Counted from the first letter of the stretch, positions 9,816 to 21,824 are shown. The stretch: DNA of 64,000 nucleotides from Carnegiea gigantea (GCA_029747015.1 JAKOGI010000817.1:287501-351500), one strand, 5' to 3'. Made by a program: numbers and translations. The notes: a model not told the origin generated them from the letters alone.

Positions 9816-10207
9816 TATCAAAATCAAAAACGAAAAGTATTACTTGCTAGCAACTAAAAATTTGCTTTGGAACAATATTTTGAACATCTCTTTATAAAAA
9901 TTCTTTTGCAGTTTTTCAATCAATTCTTAATAAGAATTTTTGGTAATATAAATAATCTTGAAATTTTGATATGCATAAGACAATAGCTAAAACTTCTTTT
10001 TTAATAGTGGTGTAATGAACTTGAGGTACAGTCCAGGCTCCACCATGAAACCTTACTAATTGTTCAGGATTTGGGTCAAGAGATTGCTTGAGAATTCTTC
10101 TAAAACCTTTATCTGATGCATCATTTTGAACTATCATGAATGCATGTGGATTTGGTGTATCAAGACATGGCAGTGATTTGACCTTACTCTTGATATGTAT
10201 GACTATT
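9816..10207 (-). pseudogene. EPRV copy C: RNase H
   Basis: The frame 9916-10137 on - encodes IVQNDASDKGFRRILKQ, with the catalytic Asp and the AS-D-G signature, then HYTTIKKEVLAIVLCISKF, the glutamate-bearing helix. It is one of the better preserved RNase H pieces. Upstream of it the reverse transcriptase is missing. Confidence 0.7.
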
Positions 10208-10255
10208 TCTAGTGTCCAAATAGAGCTGTGAATGTAGCTTTGTATCTATCTTTTC
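10208..10255 (-). pseudogene. EPRV copy C: 45-nt scrap of reverse transcriptase
   Basis: Only a piece equivalent to the segment just before the EWNVMPFG block of copy B (around 6587-6630) remains, between protease II and RNase H. Deletions on both sides removed the rest of the RT, including the YIDD site. Copy C could not have replicated itself after this loss. Confidence 0.65.
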
Positions 10256-10640
10256 CAACAATTTTTGAATATTTGAATAAATGCCTTTAGAATTGACAGT
10301 AAAAGGGTATGTTTGAGTAAGGAAGAGAGTTCCAAGAATAGCTTGTTGTTTGAGATTTTTGACAAGTATAACAGTATTTTTGAAACAATATTCATCATTG
10401 CAAATGTAAGCATTTGAAAGCTTGTAATTAATTTGAAGCTTTGATCCAGTAGCATTAGTCATTTTTTTCAAAATATTTTGAAGGAATTAAGCCTTCTTGA
10501 ATGCAATTCATACCAGCATCGCCATCTACAAGAGCGATGGAATGAAGTTTGAAATCTTTGACCATAATTGTAACAGAAACATACCATTTTTGAAGGTCAA
10601 TACGATTAATAACTGAAAGGAATGATTCAAGATCTTGATT
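10250..10640 (-). pseudogene. EPRV copy C: protease II
   Basis: Frames 10184-10471 and 10246-10455 cover the C-terminal half, including NAYICNDEYCFKNTVIL and an ILGTLFLTQ strand. The active site, read on - at about 10512-10530, is Asp-Gly-Asp-Ala instead of Asp-Ser-Gly-Ala, so the flap-side serine and glycine are lost. A shift separates the active site from the downstream half. Confidence 0.65.
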
Positions 10641-11172
10641 ATCTGAACCTAATTTAGGAGAAGATGGTGGAGATTAATTAGGAGGTTTTCAATACTCTAG
10701 AGAAGAAACTCGATTTTCAAGCTCTTGAAGTTTTGTATTTTAATCTCATTTCTTAATTCTTTAACTTCGGTTTCGAGTTGATTGACTTCTTGTTTCAATT
10801 CTTTGATTGTTATTGCTTTTGAGAAACTTGATCCATGTCCTTCATAGTTTTCTAATACTTGTTTTAGGCTAAAAGGTTGTATTCTTGATTCGATAACTTT
10901 ATCTTTGAGTAATAAGCTTTTAAGCTTGTGAAGATGTTGAGTTTTGATTTCTGCCTCCTCAATCCTTTCGATGATATCAAAGGGGAGTTGTTCCTGAAAT
11001 TGATCTTTTGTAACAACATTACAATTGATAGGACAAAGAGTGACTTCTTCATTTGAGGAGTTTGAATGGCTGGAATAAGATGTTCGAATTTCACAGAGGG
11101 CTTCCTCAGAATCGTCATGGATTAAAAGGGAAAGCATTATTTTTTGAAGTTTTTTATCTTCAAGTTTCATAG
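10641..11172 (-). pseudogene. EPRV copy C: coiled-coil region
   Basis: A frame of 157 codons (10697-11170, -) starts with ATGAAACTTGAAG right after the zinc-knuckle region. It has acidic N-terminal sequence, then a heptad-like stretch IKELKQEVNQLETEVKELRN near its C-terminus, strongly suggesting a coiled coil. In caulimovirids such segments aid capsid or virion-associated assembly. The same module is in A, D, E and F. It is one of the longest surviving frames in the window. Confidence 0.7.
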
Positions 11173-12075
11173 TTTTTTCTTTTAATTGGCATTTATTGGC
11201 TTTGTGACTTACTTGACGATATGTATAACAAGTGATGACTTGAGTTTGAGTGCGATTAGGAATAACTTTCTTTTATTGGAGAGGTTACCTTTAGAGGTTT
11301 TCTTGAGGTTTTGATAGTAAGGATTTTTTATTTCATATTTTTTAGGATAAACTTTTGAAGATTTTTTAATGAGTTTTTTCTTTTTGGATGATGGAGCTTC
11401 TAGTTTAGGATAACCAAAATGCTCACAAAATGATTTGAGTTTTGTTTTGGAATAGTTTCTTTTTGGATTGATATTTATTTTGAATTCTTCATTCAGTGCC
11501 AAGAGCTAATCCTTCTTTTTTTAATAAAGTTGAATAAGTGACCATAAGTTAAATTATGCTATGAATTTTTTTTCCATAATGATCTCTTAATTTTTGTCTT
11601 ATTCTTCGAGAAAATAAAGTAGATGCTTCGAAAATGCATTTTTCTTTCTAATAATTTCATCATCATTTTTCTTTTAAGGACATAGGTAAGGAATGTATCT
11701 TTATAGTATTTTATAATCACTCAGACTTGGGCATCTTAGATTGTGAATTATTTTTAAATGGAAAGAGGTTAATTTTTTAGTGTTTCCTATGAAGTATATG
11801 ACTATGGTATAAATAAGATACTCAACTGCACCGAATTTATAGATAATTACTGGCTTGACCTCAGAACTTTGTGGATCTTCAATGATTTCTATGGAACTTT
11901 GTAATTGATGGTGTAAGATATTTATTTTACCTTGTTCAATAAGAATATTTTCCCGCCTATTTTTTAATTGACCTATAAAGCCAGAAGTAAGGAGTTTGGC
12001 GGCATCTTCCGTAGAGACTCTTTCCCATTTCTTGTAGAGTATTGGCAATTTCATATTCTCACTTTCCATCTATAT
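11173..12075 (-). pseudogene. EPRV copy C: coat-protein core and beta zinc knuckle
   Basis: The frame 11701-12069 reads VSTEDAAKLLTSGFIGQLKNRRE and leads into the coat core, followed by FCEHFGYPKLEAP (in 11209-11502). The zinc knuckle near 11190-11232 is decayed: the second Cys codon has become TAT (Tyr) and a Gly has become Ser. Copies D and E have the same core with a KEKFIS-type motif, resembling the conserved caulimovirid coat region before a CCHC knuckle. There are several frameshifts. Confidence 0.65.
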
Positions 12076-12855
12076 TCCATTGGTAAACAATATTTCCATC
12101 ATAACTCGGTTGCATTAATGATATATTGGTTTCAAGTTGAAGATATGGAGGGGTAGGTCTAGAATAGTATGACCGACTTGGATTTCTAATCTTCTATCTA
12201 TTATTCTGATTACCTAATTTATTAATTTGGGATTCACTGAAGTTATCTTCAATGGTTTATATAAGATTTGAATTGTCTAAAATGCTAGATTTAGAATATG
12301 AGCTTTCAGTTGGCTATTACAGGATGGTTTGTCTGTGCAAAGTATTTCTTCCGAGGGAGAAGTTCCACAAGTATTTTGAATTCTTACTTTGGAAAGGAAG
12401 ACGAGGGATGAATGGAAACAGTTGTTTCTTTTGTGACAAGACTATGCCATAAGTTTCGCTTAGTGGCACATAAGAATTTATTGTAATTAGGAATAGAAAA
12501 TTGATGTTTTCAAAAAGAAAAAGTAATTTAGCCAATCAAAGAAAGGTATATTTTCTTTGATTTTGGCTAATTGATTGTAATAAATAGTTTTGAATAATTG
12601 TTGTATCTCTGTAGAAAAATAAGAAAAGAACCAGTCTCGGTATAACCAATTATAATCTTGATAGAATTTTTTATTAAGATAAACTCTATCAACTTGAAAA
12701 GCTTCATTAGTAGAAGAGGTTGATTTAACAGGTTCAAAAAATCATTTTACTTGAAACAATTTCCGTTTAAATGCAAACTTTCATTAGCAATTATGCTTGA
12801 ATGTAAAAGAGAGCTAGATGATGATGATGATGATGATGATGATCATGTCATGACG
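12076..12855 (-). pseudogene. EPRV copy C: serine-rich N-terminus and mid domain
   Basis: Antisense copy of the start of the polyprotein. The trinucleotide run (GAT repeats at 12817-12843) corresponds to the serine tract. The start ATG at 12851-12849 is followed at codon 3 by a TGA, so initiation would terminate at once. The mid-domain block (equivalent to copy B 4450-4650) is at about 12530-12700, with several shifts. There is no movement-protein domain between leader and mid domain. Confidence 0.65.
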
Positions 12856-13037
12856 ATAAGATAATTATTCTTAGGATAATCAATTAAACTAAAGAAATTA
12901 ATCAACACGAAATGATACACAAATATGCTTATTGTAGACAAAAACTCGCTAGGTACCTAACAATGCACTGCGGGACCACACTGGGACCACCTTCATTCGA
13001 ACGCTTTATTGTCGGGACCATCAATCATCAGGCTTAC
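12856..13037 (-). promoter_or_regulatory. EPRV copy C leader, proximal part
   Basis: Leader sequence on -, including the complement of the GTTAGGTACCTAGCAAGT block at 12945-12965. It is interrupted by a solo LTR at 13038 and continues at 15498. Confidence 0.75.
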
Positions 13038-15502
13038 TGTAATAGCCCAACCCTAAAATTATTTAATTATGTTCATTTATTTAATTACTTCATGTTCATA
13101 ATTTTTCTTCTCTCATTTCATTTATTTCACTTATTCACCCCAGTCGAAAAATTTTATTTGAGCCCTCACTTGGCAATTCAGATTTTAATTGTTTATTTAA
13201 TCGATTAACAAAAACTTTGGGAGAATTGATAGTAGCCCCTAACAAGTTTAATCTAAGTAATTTATTTTGCTTTCCATAACCTTATAAAACTTTCATTTTG
13301 AGTTTCGGGAAAAAAAATGTTATCCGTACGAAGCGTTTTATTTCCGAACCCAATTTATTTCGGCCGTATTGAAGCCCAATAAGTTTGCCTATGATTTTAC
13401 ACTAATTACCATGGTTAACTTAACCATGGTTAGTTTAAAAGGTGGTAATTACTAGATAAAAACTCAGCCAAGTGGAGATTAGTCAACAAAGCTCAAAGCT
13501 ATCCACAAATCATCTTCTCTCTCCTCTCTCTCTCCTCCTCACGGCCAGCAGACCTGGGCAGTCCTTTTGGGTGTTTTTCGGCTAGCCTTGGTGGTTTTCG
13601 ACCCTCCCTGACATTCTAGTATCTCAAGCTACCATCCTCCATCATCAAAACTCCTAAACCCTATCTCCATCTCAACTTGTTTGCTCTCAAAGTGAGTAAT
13701 GTTTTGATAAGAAATAAGAGTTATTTTAATGTTGATCATGGTGGTGTTGAAATTGGATCAGGCTAGGTAAGGGTTAAGCTTTCATCATAGAAGCTTAATG
13801 TTAAAGTGTTGGATTTTAATTGTTCTATCTTTGATTTTGGTCATCTTCTAATCTATTGGTATTTATGTTGATGTTGTTGATGATTTCACATGAGTTGGAG
13901 AGAGTCCAAGTTGGCCATAAAGTAGGGTTTTGGCTAATAATGCATGGTTTGGATTAATTTAGCCTTAAGCTTGTGTTATGTGGGTGTTTGATAGAAAAAT
14001 GATGTCTTTTGGATATGATTATGAAGTGAGTTCGAGTGTGGTGATTTTATATACTGTTGGGATGGACCAAAGCTTGCTTACATCTTTTAAAGAATGGTTT
14101 AAGTTGAGAATTTGTGTGAAAAAGAGAGGGAAAAGTTAAAATAGTGAGGGCTGGAATTTTCAAGAACACAGGACAGAATTTGTCAATAAATTGGTAATGC
14201 ACGACTAAGCCAAAAATTATGATTTTTGGTGAGTACATAGTTCAGTATGTTAGCTTTCAAAGGGCTCTTGAATCGCCTTAATGTGAGGTTTGTGGAAAAG
14301 GTTATGATCATTTTACCGAAACTGCGCAGAATGGACCAAAACTGACATGCTTTGGTTCTGGCCTCATTTTGGGAATCCTATTGAGGGAATCAAGCTTAGT
14401 GTTCTAAATGAAAGATTTTTGGGACTTCCTAAGATTTCTATATTGGGGTTTTGAGTCTCAATCCGAGGTCAGATGATTAAGTTATACGTCATTCTTCCTA
14501 AGCCTCTGTTGTGTTTACTTTGCTTTTCCTAAATTATTAGCTATGAAATAAATATTTTGCTAACCGTATGATCCTACAACAGTAATTTTGTACAAAATTC
14601 GGGCCTAATCTATCATTCCTTCCACTTTTGTGCATAATATTATTCCGTGAGCTTACATTTAAAAATTCCAGGTACGTTCATTACTTGTATCTTTAGAAAT
14701 CAGCACGTATTTATCAAAATTATAATGTTTTGGTAAGTATATCAATGAATCAATTTAATCAGTGATTTCTCACATAATTAGTGACCCCATCAGTTATCAG
14801 TTATAAGACATAGCCCTTCAGTTACCCGCGCGGCTTCAGGCCAGGTCCCGATTGGCTTGGCAGGTGTACATCTATTTTCAGATCGCAACAGTTACCAAGG
14901 GTTCACTATCAGATAATAATTGACAATGCAGTTTCATATTCATCCCATTCTCTGTGTTTAATTAAAAATGAATTACAATACGGGCCCAACCAATTTTTGT
15001 TTTATGAATGTTTAACAATACAGGAATGTGTATACTGAACTTTGGCTCACATTTCGAAATGTTTTTGTATTTCGTTTTAGGAAAGTGTTCAGTGAATCGC
15101 CCTCAGGTAGGCAGAACAGCTGAAGATGATAAGTTAGCCCGGGAAATCTTCATGGAATGGGGGTGTATTAACGTTGAAATGTTACTGTATTGTGAATTAT
15201 TTTGGAGTTGACACTGTATATTTTATCGAAATTCTATATTTTGGTGTAATCCTTGAGATGTTTGTATGGTTTTGATGTTAGAACAATTTCTATATTTATC
15301 GAAATGGTTTGATAGGTTGTGATGATATGAATGCCTTTGATGGTAAACATTGATTATTATGGCTCAGTTATCATGTACAAGTAGCCTTGTCCTTAATTGG
15401 ACGGCGGTAACGCCTAATCATTTGGGTTAACACTTCAACTAGGGAAAACTAGTGAAAGATATGCAAACAGTGATTGATGCATCATTGGGGCGTTACACTT
15501 AC
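13033..15502. repeat. 5-bp target-site duplication CTTAC around solo LTR 1
   Basis: CTTAC at 13033-13037 directly precedes TGTAATAG, and CTTAC at 15498-15502 directly follows GCGTTACA. The perfect duplication proves integrase-mediated insertion and fixes the LTR ends. Confidence 0.9.
13038..15497 (+). mobile_element. Solo LTR 1 (2460 bp)
   Basis: It begins TGTAATAGCCCAACCC and ends GGGGCGTTACA (TG...CA), with a perfect 5-bp duplication. There is no internal region, so it is the product of recombination between two LTRs. A CT-rich tract at 13515-13545 may lie near the LTR transcription start. The block at 14770-14890 (GTGACCCCATCAGTTATC ... GCGCGGCTTCAGGCCAGG) is shared with all other large LTRs here. 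It shares its terminal layout with solo LTR 2 and the two LARD elements. Open frames inside (14047-14238, 15008-15211) look like chance. Confidence 0.9.
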
Positions 15503-15789
15503 TAACGGACTTACTAAGGTACCCTAAGGACTTACAAAGATTGACCAATGCTGCTGACCAACACAGCCTCCTTGCAGATAACCAACTTATCTACGTCTTT
15601 AATGAGGAGGATATTTGTATGTCATTAAGGGTTAATTTATCTTTTTAAGTTAATTGATTTGTCCTTCGACTAATCTCGAAGATTTAGTCATGAATCATAA
15701 TGGCAAGGCTAAGCTAGATACTTAATTAGACACTTGGGCAGGTACTTGACTAGACACTGGGTTCTGATACCTATTAGGGACATGACTGA
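15498..15789 (-). promoter_or_regulatory. EPRV copy C leader, distal part, with decayed primer-binding site
   Basis: The leader resumes after the solo LTR. At 15760-15774 the complement of a tRNA-Met primer site is visible but mutated (GGTTCTGATACC instead of GGCTCTGATACC). Beyond it the sequence passes into the IGR without a break, as in the native viral order. Confidence 0.65.
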
Positions 15790-16745
15790 GTATAGTTTTT
15801 AATTTTAAAATTAGTTGTAAAATGCGATTAATTAATAGTAAAATAAGATTAATTAATAGTTAAACTCAATTAGCAATTGATTAAAAGAATCATAAACAAA
15901 GTTTGGGAATATGAATAGTAAAATCAATAGTACAAAACTCGTAAAGTTAATACGATATGAACAGTGCCATATAGTGTATGAATAGTGCAGGAATAGTAAC
16001 GGAAGAATGAATTCACGAAGAAAACATGAATAAAAATAACATAGTGAATTCATTGAATGAAAACTTGCTGATGTTAATTCTGCGGATATCTTCCAATTTT
16101 TAATTTTGAAATTAGTTGTAAAATGTGATTAATTAATAGTAAAACTTAATTAATTAAGAGTAAAACTTGATTAACAATTGATAAAAACAATAATCATAAG
16201 CAAAGTTTACAAATATGAATAGTAAAATGAATAGTGGAAAACTTGATAAATTAATTCGGCATGAACAGTGCTAAATAGTGTATGAATGGTGCAGGAATAT
16301 TAACAGAAGAATGAATTCATGCAGAAAACATGAATAAAAATAGCACAGTGAATTGATTGAATAAAAACTTATTGATATTGATTGAATTATGTGGATATCT
16401 TACAATGATAGAGAAAGGATAAAATAAGAGGGAAACAAAGGAAGGAAAATGATATAAGGAATCGAGGCGGGTAAGTTCTGCTTTTTTTTTAATACAACTG
16501 AGGAGACTTTATATAGGCTCAAAAAGTAAACAGTCTAGGACAAGATATTTATTGACACAGTCATATGATAATATTTCTGATATCTAAATAGTAAAAAGAT
16601 AAAATTATTAAAGCATCTTGAATGGTGAACTAATCTTGAGCAGTTGTAGGTGGTTATTTTTGGGTGCTTGATGCTTGATAGGCTTGTTAAAAGTTGACAG
16701 CAACCTCTTGATTTTTATTACTGCGCGCTTGTTTGTCTGATTTCT
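15790..16745 (-). promoter_or_regulatory. EPRV intergenic region with internal duplication (between copies C and H)
   Basis: IGR on -, in native order between the 3' end of copy H and the leader of copy C. The primer-proximal 300 nt is duplicated in tandem: 15797-16095 and 16098-16400 are alternative versions of the same stretch (each starting near TTTTTAATTTT and ending near GGATATCTT). The TATA box is at about 16509-16517 (TTTATATAG, read on -). Copy H's 3' end sits at about 16745-16770. Confidence 0.7.
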
Positions 16746-18000
16746 AAGGAGCGTTACTGTATACTATCTCCTGGTTTCAGATAATTACATCTTTAAATCT
16801 CATACGAGTCCTAAGTAAATGGGTCGCCTATTGGATCAGAGTACAACTCGTGGATGAAACGCTATTGGCATCACTTTGATGCTCTAACCATTTCATGAAT
16901 TTCTTGAATATAGCTTTCTTCTTGGAACCGTTGGATGAACTTGATGGAGGATGTTTGTCATCCTTTTTGACTGGCATTGAGGGATTGTCCATGACTTGCT
17001 CTGTCTGATGCTTTACATATCATTAAACTTGATTAAGATTACATCACTGATCGAAATTGAATTTTTCCCAGATCTTGAATTTAAATTTGTGGATAATGGA
17101 GACATAAGGATCATCAGGATGAACCTTGTGGTATTTGAAATTCCAACAGAGAGTCCAAGGAACTTCAAATTCAATTGAAAGTATAATTTCAAATGATTTT
17201 GATTATTTCATAAGAACTTGAAAACCTAGAACTGCTGGGGAAGGTAATGACTCGGATTTGAATCCAGATAGGACTGTTAATCAAAGAACCAACTTTGAAT
17301 GTAGTGATATAAGACTCTTTTGTCAAAAGAGATGAACTAAAAATGGTCAAAACTCCTATAGTGGAATGCTCTGAACCATGCCATTTTGTAGTCTAGGAAA
17401 TTGAAATGTTGAAGTTGGAAATGGACAGAGAGTTTTTCGTATTCAGAAGGGGACGAACCCCATTCTTTGGATGATAAAATCTTGAGAACCTGAAATTTGG
17501 AATAAACAACTTTTCCTTTGTAATATTTAATATGCTCGATTCGAGCTGATTTGGGTTTGAGGAGGATAAGCTCATGGAATCTGCGATTTTTGAGTATATC
17601 GACTTTAAGAGACTTTATTGGCTGGAGAATAGTGTTGGGATTTGAAGTTTTAGAGTTTGAACAGGCTGTGGTTCAGGAAAATGAGTAAAGTTTATGAATT
17701 CAAATTTTGATTTTGAAAAGTAGGAAGGTGAAGATTGGGGTTTTGATAAAACCTATAATTGAGAAGCTCGAGACTTTCACGTCATATGTGGGGTGGATTT
17801 CACAACCTGGTTGTATGCTAGAGGTGGAAATTTAGTAAGACTTTCATATTGATTTTGAATCTTGATTTCAGGATCAGTTTGTATCTAAGTTTGGCTCTTA
17901 GGTTTGATAGCAAAGTCCTGAATAGTAGGAACATAAGATTGAGTTTGCTTACCTCCGTCCGGGTTTGGTTCCATCTGAAATATAGACATTAGAGTAAGTT
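16746..18000 (-). pseudogene. EPRV copy H: unidentified downstream ORF region of an alpha-type copy
   Basis: On - an ATG at 17989 (or 17974 in frame) opens MEPNPDGGKQTQSYVPTIQ and continues with several stops and at least two frameshifts. A coherent frame lies around 17340-17620, including KMAWFRAFHYRSFDHF near 17365-17400, then aromatic- and proline-rich sequence to about 17200. I found no RT motif: no YxDD and no FGLxNAP-like block. This region occupies the place between protease I and the IGR, where beta copies hold RT, RNase H and ORF2. The Trp/His/Phe-rich block loosely recalls a domain in some plant retro-polyproteins, but I cannot name it. Confidence 0.45.
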
Positions 18001-18558
18001 GCTTCGAAGAAATCTACTAGTGAGAAAATGGGTTAAGGAAATTCCCTTGAAAATTTTTGAACAATAAAAATCAAATTTGAAAAATAATAGTTTTGAATAT
18101 TACTTAAAATTAGTTTTAAAGTTGTGAATTTCTTCTTAATAGTTGAGTTGAGGTCCTTCCTGATGCATATGCTATGAATAAGTGTAGATCCTGACAGTTG
18201 AATGCAAATTTCTATTTGAGTATGCATGAAATTTATGTAAGAGGAGCATAATTAAAGGAATATGATAAGGATAGTTATTGATTTTTAAAAGATAAGATTT
18301 GTAATGTGTTTTTGAAAATTTAAATAGAAGGCGATAAAATTGAACAATATGAATAATTTATGAAATATGTCTAATATCTATATTAATTCATACTGGGCTA
18401 ATGCCATTTTACTTATTTTAAGGTTTTGATTCCAATTGTATTAATATTTGAGTTCTGTCTAATAAGATACAAATTTCTTGAGTTCTTTCTTGAAGAGAAA
18501 GAGTTTGCATCATTTCAAAGAGAGTCATTAATTTTGGGGTATAGGACCTTTTGGTTTC
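18001..18558 (-). pseudogene. EPRV copy H: degraded linker, weak frames
   Basis: AT-rich sequence read on - as the continuation of copy H. A piece MMQTLSLQERTQEICILLD at about 18455-18515 looks like decayed coding sequence, and 18033-18227 is open for 64 codons. No family could be assigned. It resembles none of the other copies. Confidence 0.3.
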
Positions 18559-18775
18559 CTAGGCTGAGCTCAAAAGTCTTTCATCAATGTCTTTTAATAA
18601 TTTGAATATGACGTCTTTATCCTTTTGTATAAGATTGAGTCTTCTTATTATTTGAATCTTTTCTTGCTTCAGGATGTATTTTTCATGGATTTTGATCATA
18701 TTGATGTGCTTAGAAGGAATTGAATGTTTTGGAATGATAAATTTGAAAGAAATATTATCTCCCATAATAGAGGTA
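18559..18775 (-). pseudogene. EPRV copy H: short basic/coiled region after protease I
   Basis: A 68-codon frame (18765 to 18559, -) begins MGDNISFKFIIPKHSIPSKH and has a Lys/Ile/Leu-rich helix suggesting a coiled coil. It follows protease I after the same short linker that in copies A and F leads to ATGAAACTTGAAG, so it occupies the equivalent slot but with unrelated sequence. Function unknown. Confidence 0.45.
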
Positions 18776-19160
18776 TGAATATCTTTTCAATCTACCTTGA
18801 AAGGATAGATTTAAGTAATAAAAGGAGTGTCAAGAATAACCTTTTGTCTTATATTTTTTTTACTAGAATAAATGAATTCTTGAAACAATACTTTTTATGA
18901 CAAATACAAATATTGGATAATTTGTATTGAATTTGTAATGGATTTCCATAGCACTAAGAAGTTGTTCTAATGTTTTTTTTTATAATATTGGGATAGAGTT
19001 ACCTCTTCTTTGATGCAATTTTGGTGTGCACCACTGTCAAGGAGTTCTATTATTTTTAGTTCAAAATTATTTGAACTTTTCGGGCATTATGAATATACCA
19101 TTTTTTGAAATTAATTTGATTGATTGTTGATAAGGATTTAGAATTTGTTTTTCTTTGATT
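18776..19160 (-). pseudogene. EPRV copy H: protease I with intact active-site motif
   Basis: The aspartic protease active site is readable on - as Leu-Leu-Asp-Ser-Gly-Ala at 19044-19027 (Asp codon 19038-19036), the best preserved catalytic motif of any protease here. Downstream pieces match copy A 2580-2780, including the strand encoded near 18830. Frameshifts and stops elsewhere break the domain. Confidence 0.65.
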
Positions 19161-19520
19161 TAGGCTTTGAGGAATATATAAGTGTTTTGATTGAGCAGGG
19201 GTATCTTTGAATATTTTCTTTTGAATTTTGAGACTGTTTATTTCTAATTTTTTTTCTTTTATTGGTCATATGCCCTGTTTTGCCATATTTACGGCATATC
19301 ATTTTCCTAGATATTTTTTGTTTTGAATATGACCTTTCAGGACCTCAATACGATATTTTTAAATTTCTTCTTGTGATAATCAGTCTTTAATTTTGAAAAT
19401 TTCTTGGAGTTAGTTTTGACAATTCAGCCATGATTTGATTTAGCTTAAGAATCTGACATTGAATCATAAATTTTTGAAGGATTTGTGAGGGATGATTTAT
19501 GAATGCAAAGTGTTTAGGAT
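19161..19520 (-). pseudogene. EPRV copy H: alpha zinc knuckle and upstream linker
   Basis: The knuckle on - at about 19258-19300 reads CRKYGKTGHMTNKRK, with Tyr at the second Cys position as in the other alpha copies and no Cys at the final position. Upstream linker sequence (19360-19515) matches copies B and I. Homology stops at about 19520 where the truncated LTR of the large + element begins; the rest of copy H is not present on the other side. Confidence 0.6.
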
Positions 19521-21820
19521 TTATCACTAATTATCATGATTTGCACCTAAATATACTTAGCAAAAGGTGCTTTTTGGCAAGGAGAATTTCAGCCACATCT
19601 TAGCGAGACCTTAGGACCATTATTTATCAACTACTCACGAAAAAATAGCAAGCAAACCTCTCCCTCTTTCACTCTCTCTCCACGGCAGGGGCTGAGATGA
19701 TCTTTTTAATATGGGTTATGTATATGAGGCTTTAAATGATCCTTTTATATCTGGTTGTGGTGTTTTGGATGCTTAATTGAGATGGCCATAACCTAGGGCT
19801 TTATGTTTATACGTGGATTATGGATATTTTTCGGATTTTTGCTACAGTCACCCTCTGTCTGAATTACTGGGAACGATTGACTTGTCCAAAATTTGTGAAA
19901 TTTTTACTATAGGTGCTAGATGATATTATGCAATTTTGGGCAAACTTTCGTGAATTTTGGAGATGAATTTTATGAGTAATGAATTTGTGAAGTGAAATAC
20001 TCTAGTTTGGAGCAAATTGGGCTGTTATTTCAATTTCTGTGCAGCGTATACTAGGAGCAAAATTCTAAAAATTTTACTATAGATTATCCATATTATTTTG
20101 GAATTTTCTATAAGATTTCACGAATTTTGGTTGAGTATTTTGAGTTTGGTGATTTTTGAAAACATTTTGAGTAATTGTATAAAGAGCAATGATAAAGATT
20201 GAGTGAGATTGATCATGCACTCATTTTGTGTATTTTGGGCCAAGTAAGGTCATTTAAGTGAAGAAACAAATGTTTACAGGGTTTAATGGGGCATTTAGCT
20301 CGATTATGGAGAGAACAGAAGGCAAGTATGTATTGTGGGAGTGTATTTATGAGTTATGGACTTTACAAAGGAAAATAACATGTTTAGTGAGTTTAATAGC
20401 TTCTATGGTTTTCAATGACTCATTGGGGTGGAAAACTATAGTTGATGGGCTTATGGATGAAATATGAGAAGTGCGGAGAGTAATGATTCAGAAATCATGT
20501 TTATCGGATCACGAAAGTATCATTTATTCCATCTTGAACCAAGTTATACCTCTTTTGGCCTCGCACTATCAACTATCGGGCCAATCCAATGTACTTCATG
20601 CCAATTTAGTGTAGTCTGTGTTATCTTGAACCAAGTTGTACTTCAATCATCCCTAAAACCCATATTAGTCGCCTATTTCAGAAAGATCAAAAAAATCATT
20701 GACAACCATTATGACCTTCTCTAGTTTTGGTCTCATTGTGGCTTATCTATTTTCACTTACTTTATATCAGATTTAATGACTTTCATTTATGCAGTTTTAA
20801 AGTTATATCGAATTACTTAAGTTATGTGTATCATTTAAATATTTGCTAGCTATTACAGTTGCATTAATTACTCAGCTTCTATCAAAGTTATTCAAGTATA
20901 TGAATAAATATCATTTACTGACTATATATGCCTACGATTGTATGAATAGTGTTGAGGCCTAGGTTATCGTTCGCTATTATGCATAAGTCTTATCAAGTCA
21001 TAACATATTTATCAAATCAAAAGCATGTTTTGCAAGTCAGATTACATTCTAAAGATCCTAAGTATGTTCATTGTCTGTATCTTCAGAAATCAGAGTGTAT
21101 TTATTAAAGTTATTATGTTTTGGTAAGTACATCAATGAATCAGTTTATACAGTGATTTATCATTTAATTAGTGACCCCGTCAGTTATCATCTATACGGCA
21201 TTTGTCCTCCAGTTACTTGCACAGCTTCACGCTAAATCATCCGATCAGCTTAGCAGGTATACACCTATCTATAGATCGTAATAGTTACAAGGGGCTCACT
21301 ACCAGATAATAATCAGCAATACAGTTTTACATTTATCTCAGTCACTATTTTAACTTAAAATGAATTGCAAAGCGGGCTTAACCAATGTTTCAAGGTTATT
21401 TTACAATATAGTAACGTATGTACTGAGCTTCGGCCCACCATTCAAAATGTTTTTATTTTTTGTTTTAGGCATGCACATGAGTTACTTTATTCTACCAAGC
21501 CAATTGAAGAAATCAAGGGTCTAAGGACATCTGGATGGGTTCACAGTGGTGGTTGTTCATATTATTTGGAGACCATTGGATAAACACTTTAGTTGATAGT
21601 GATGTAAGTTTATGGTGATGTAAACTTTAAGTTGGTTAGTCATTACTTGTATATGATTGGATGAAGTTTGAAGATGTATATAAGTGATGTATGTTATATC
21701 CAGTCATGATGTATAGAGCCTCATTGTTCGGGATGGCGATAATGCCCTGTTCATTGGGTTTATCAGTTGCAACAGAGATTATGGAGATGAACAGTACACA
21801 GGTACAGTGAGGTTGTTACC
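19521..21820 (+). repeat. 5' LTR of the + strand LARD, truncated and internally deleted
   Basis: It aligns with the 3' LTR from about 27380 onward, so its first roughly 475 bp are missing. It also lacks about 390 bp equivalent to 27560-27950: the CCACGGCAGGGGCTG phrase at 19680 is followed almost directly by the equivalent of 27950. It ends GGTTGTTACC (a variant of GCGTTACA). Small frames inside (20258-20467, 20464-20724, 21365-21583) have no coding character. Confidence 0.8.
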
Positions 21821-21824
21821 GTTT

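Noticed and set aside
12912..13208. 98-codon + strand frame crossing 13037/13038
   Set aside because: It spans the EPRV leader and the start of solo LTR 1, so it is an accidental fusion of two elements.
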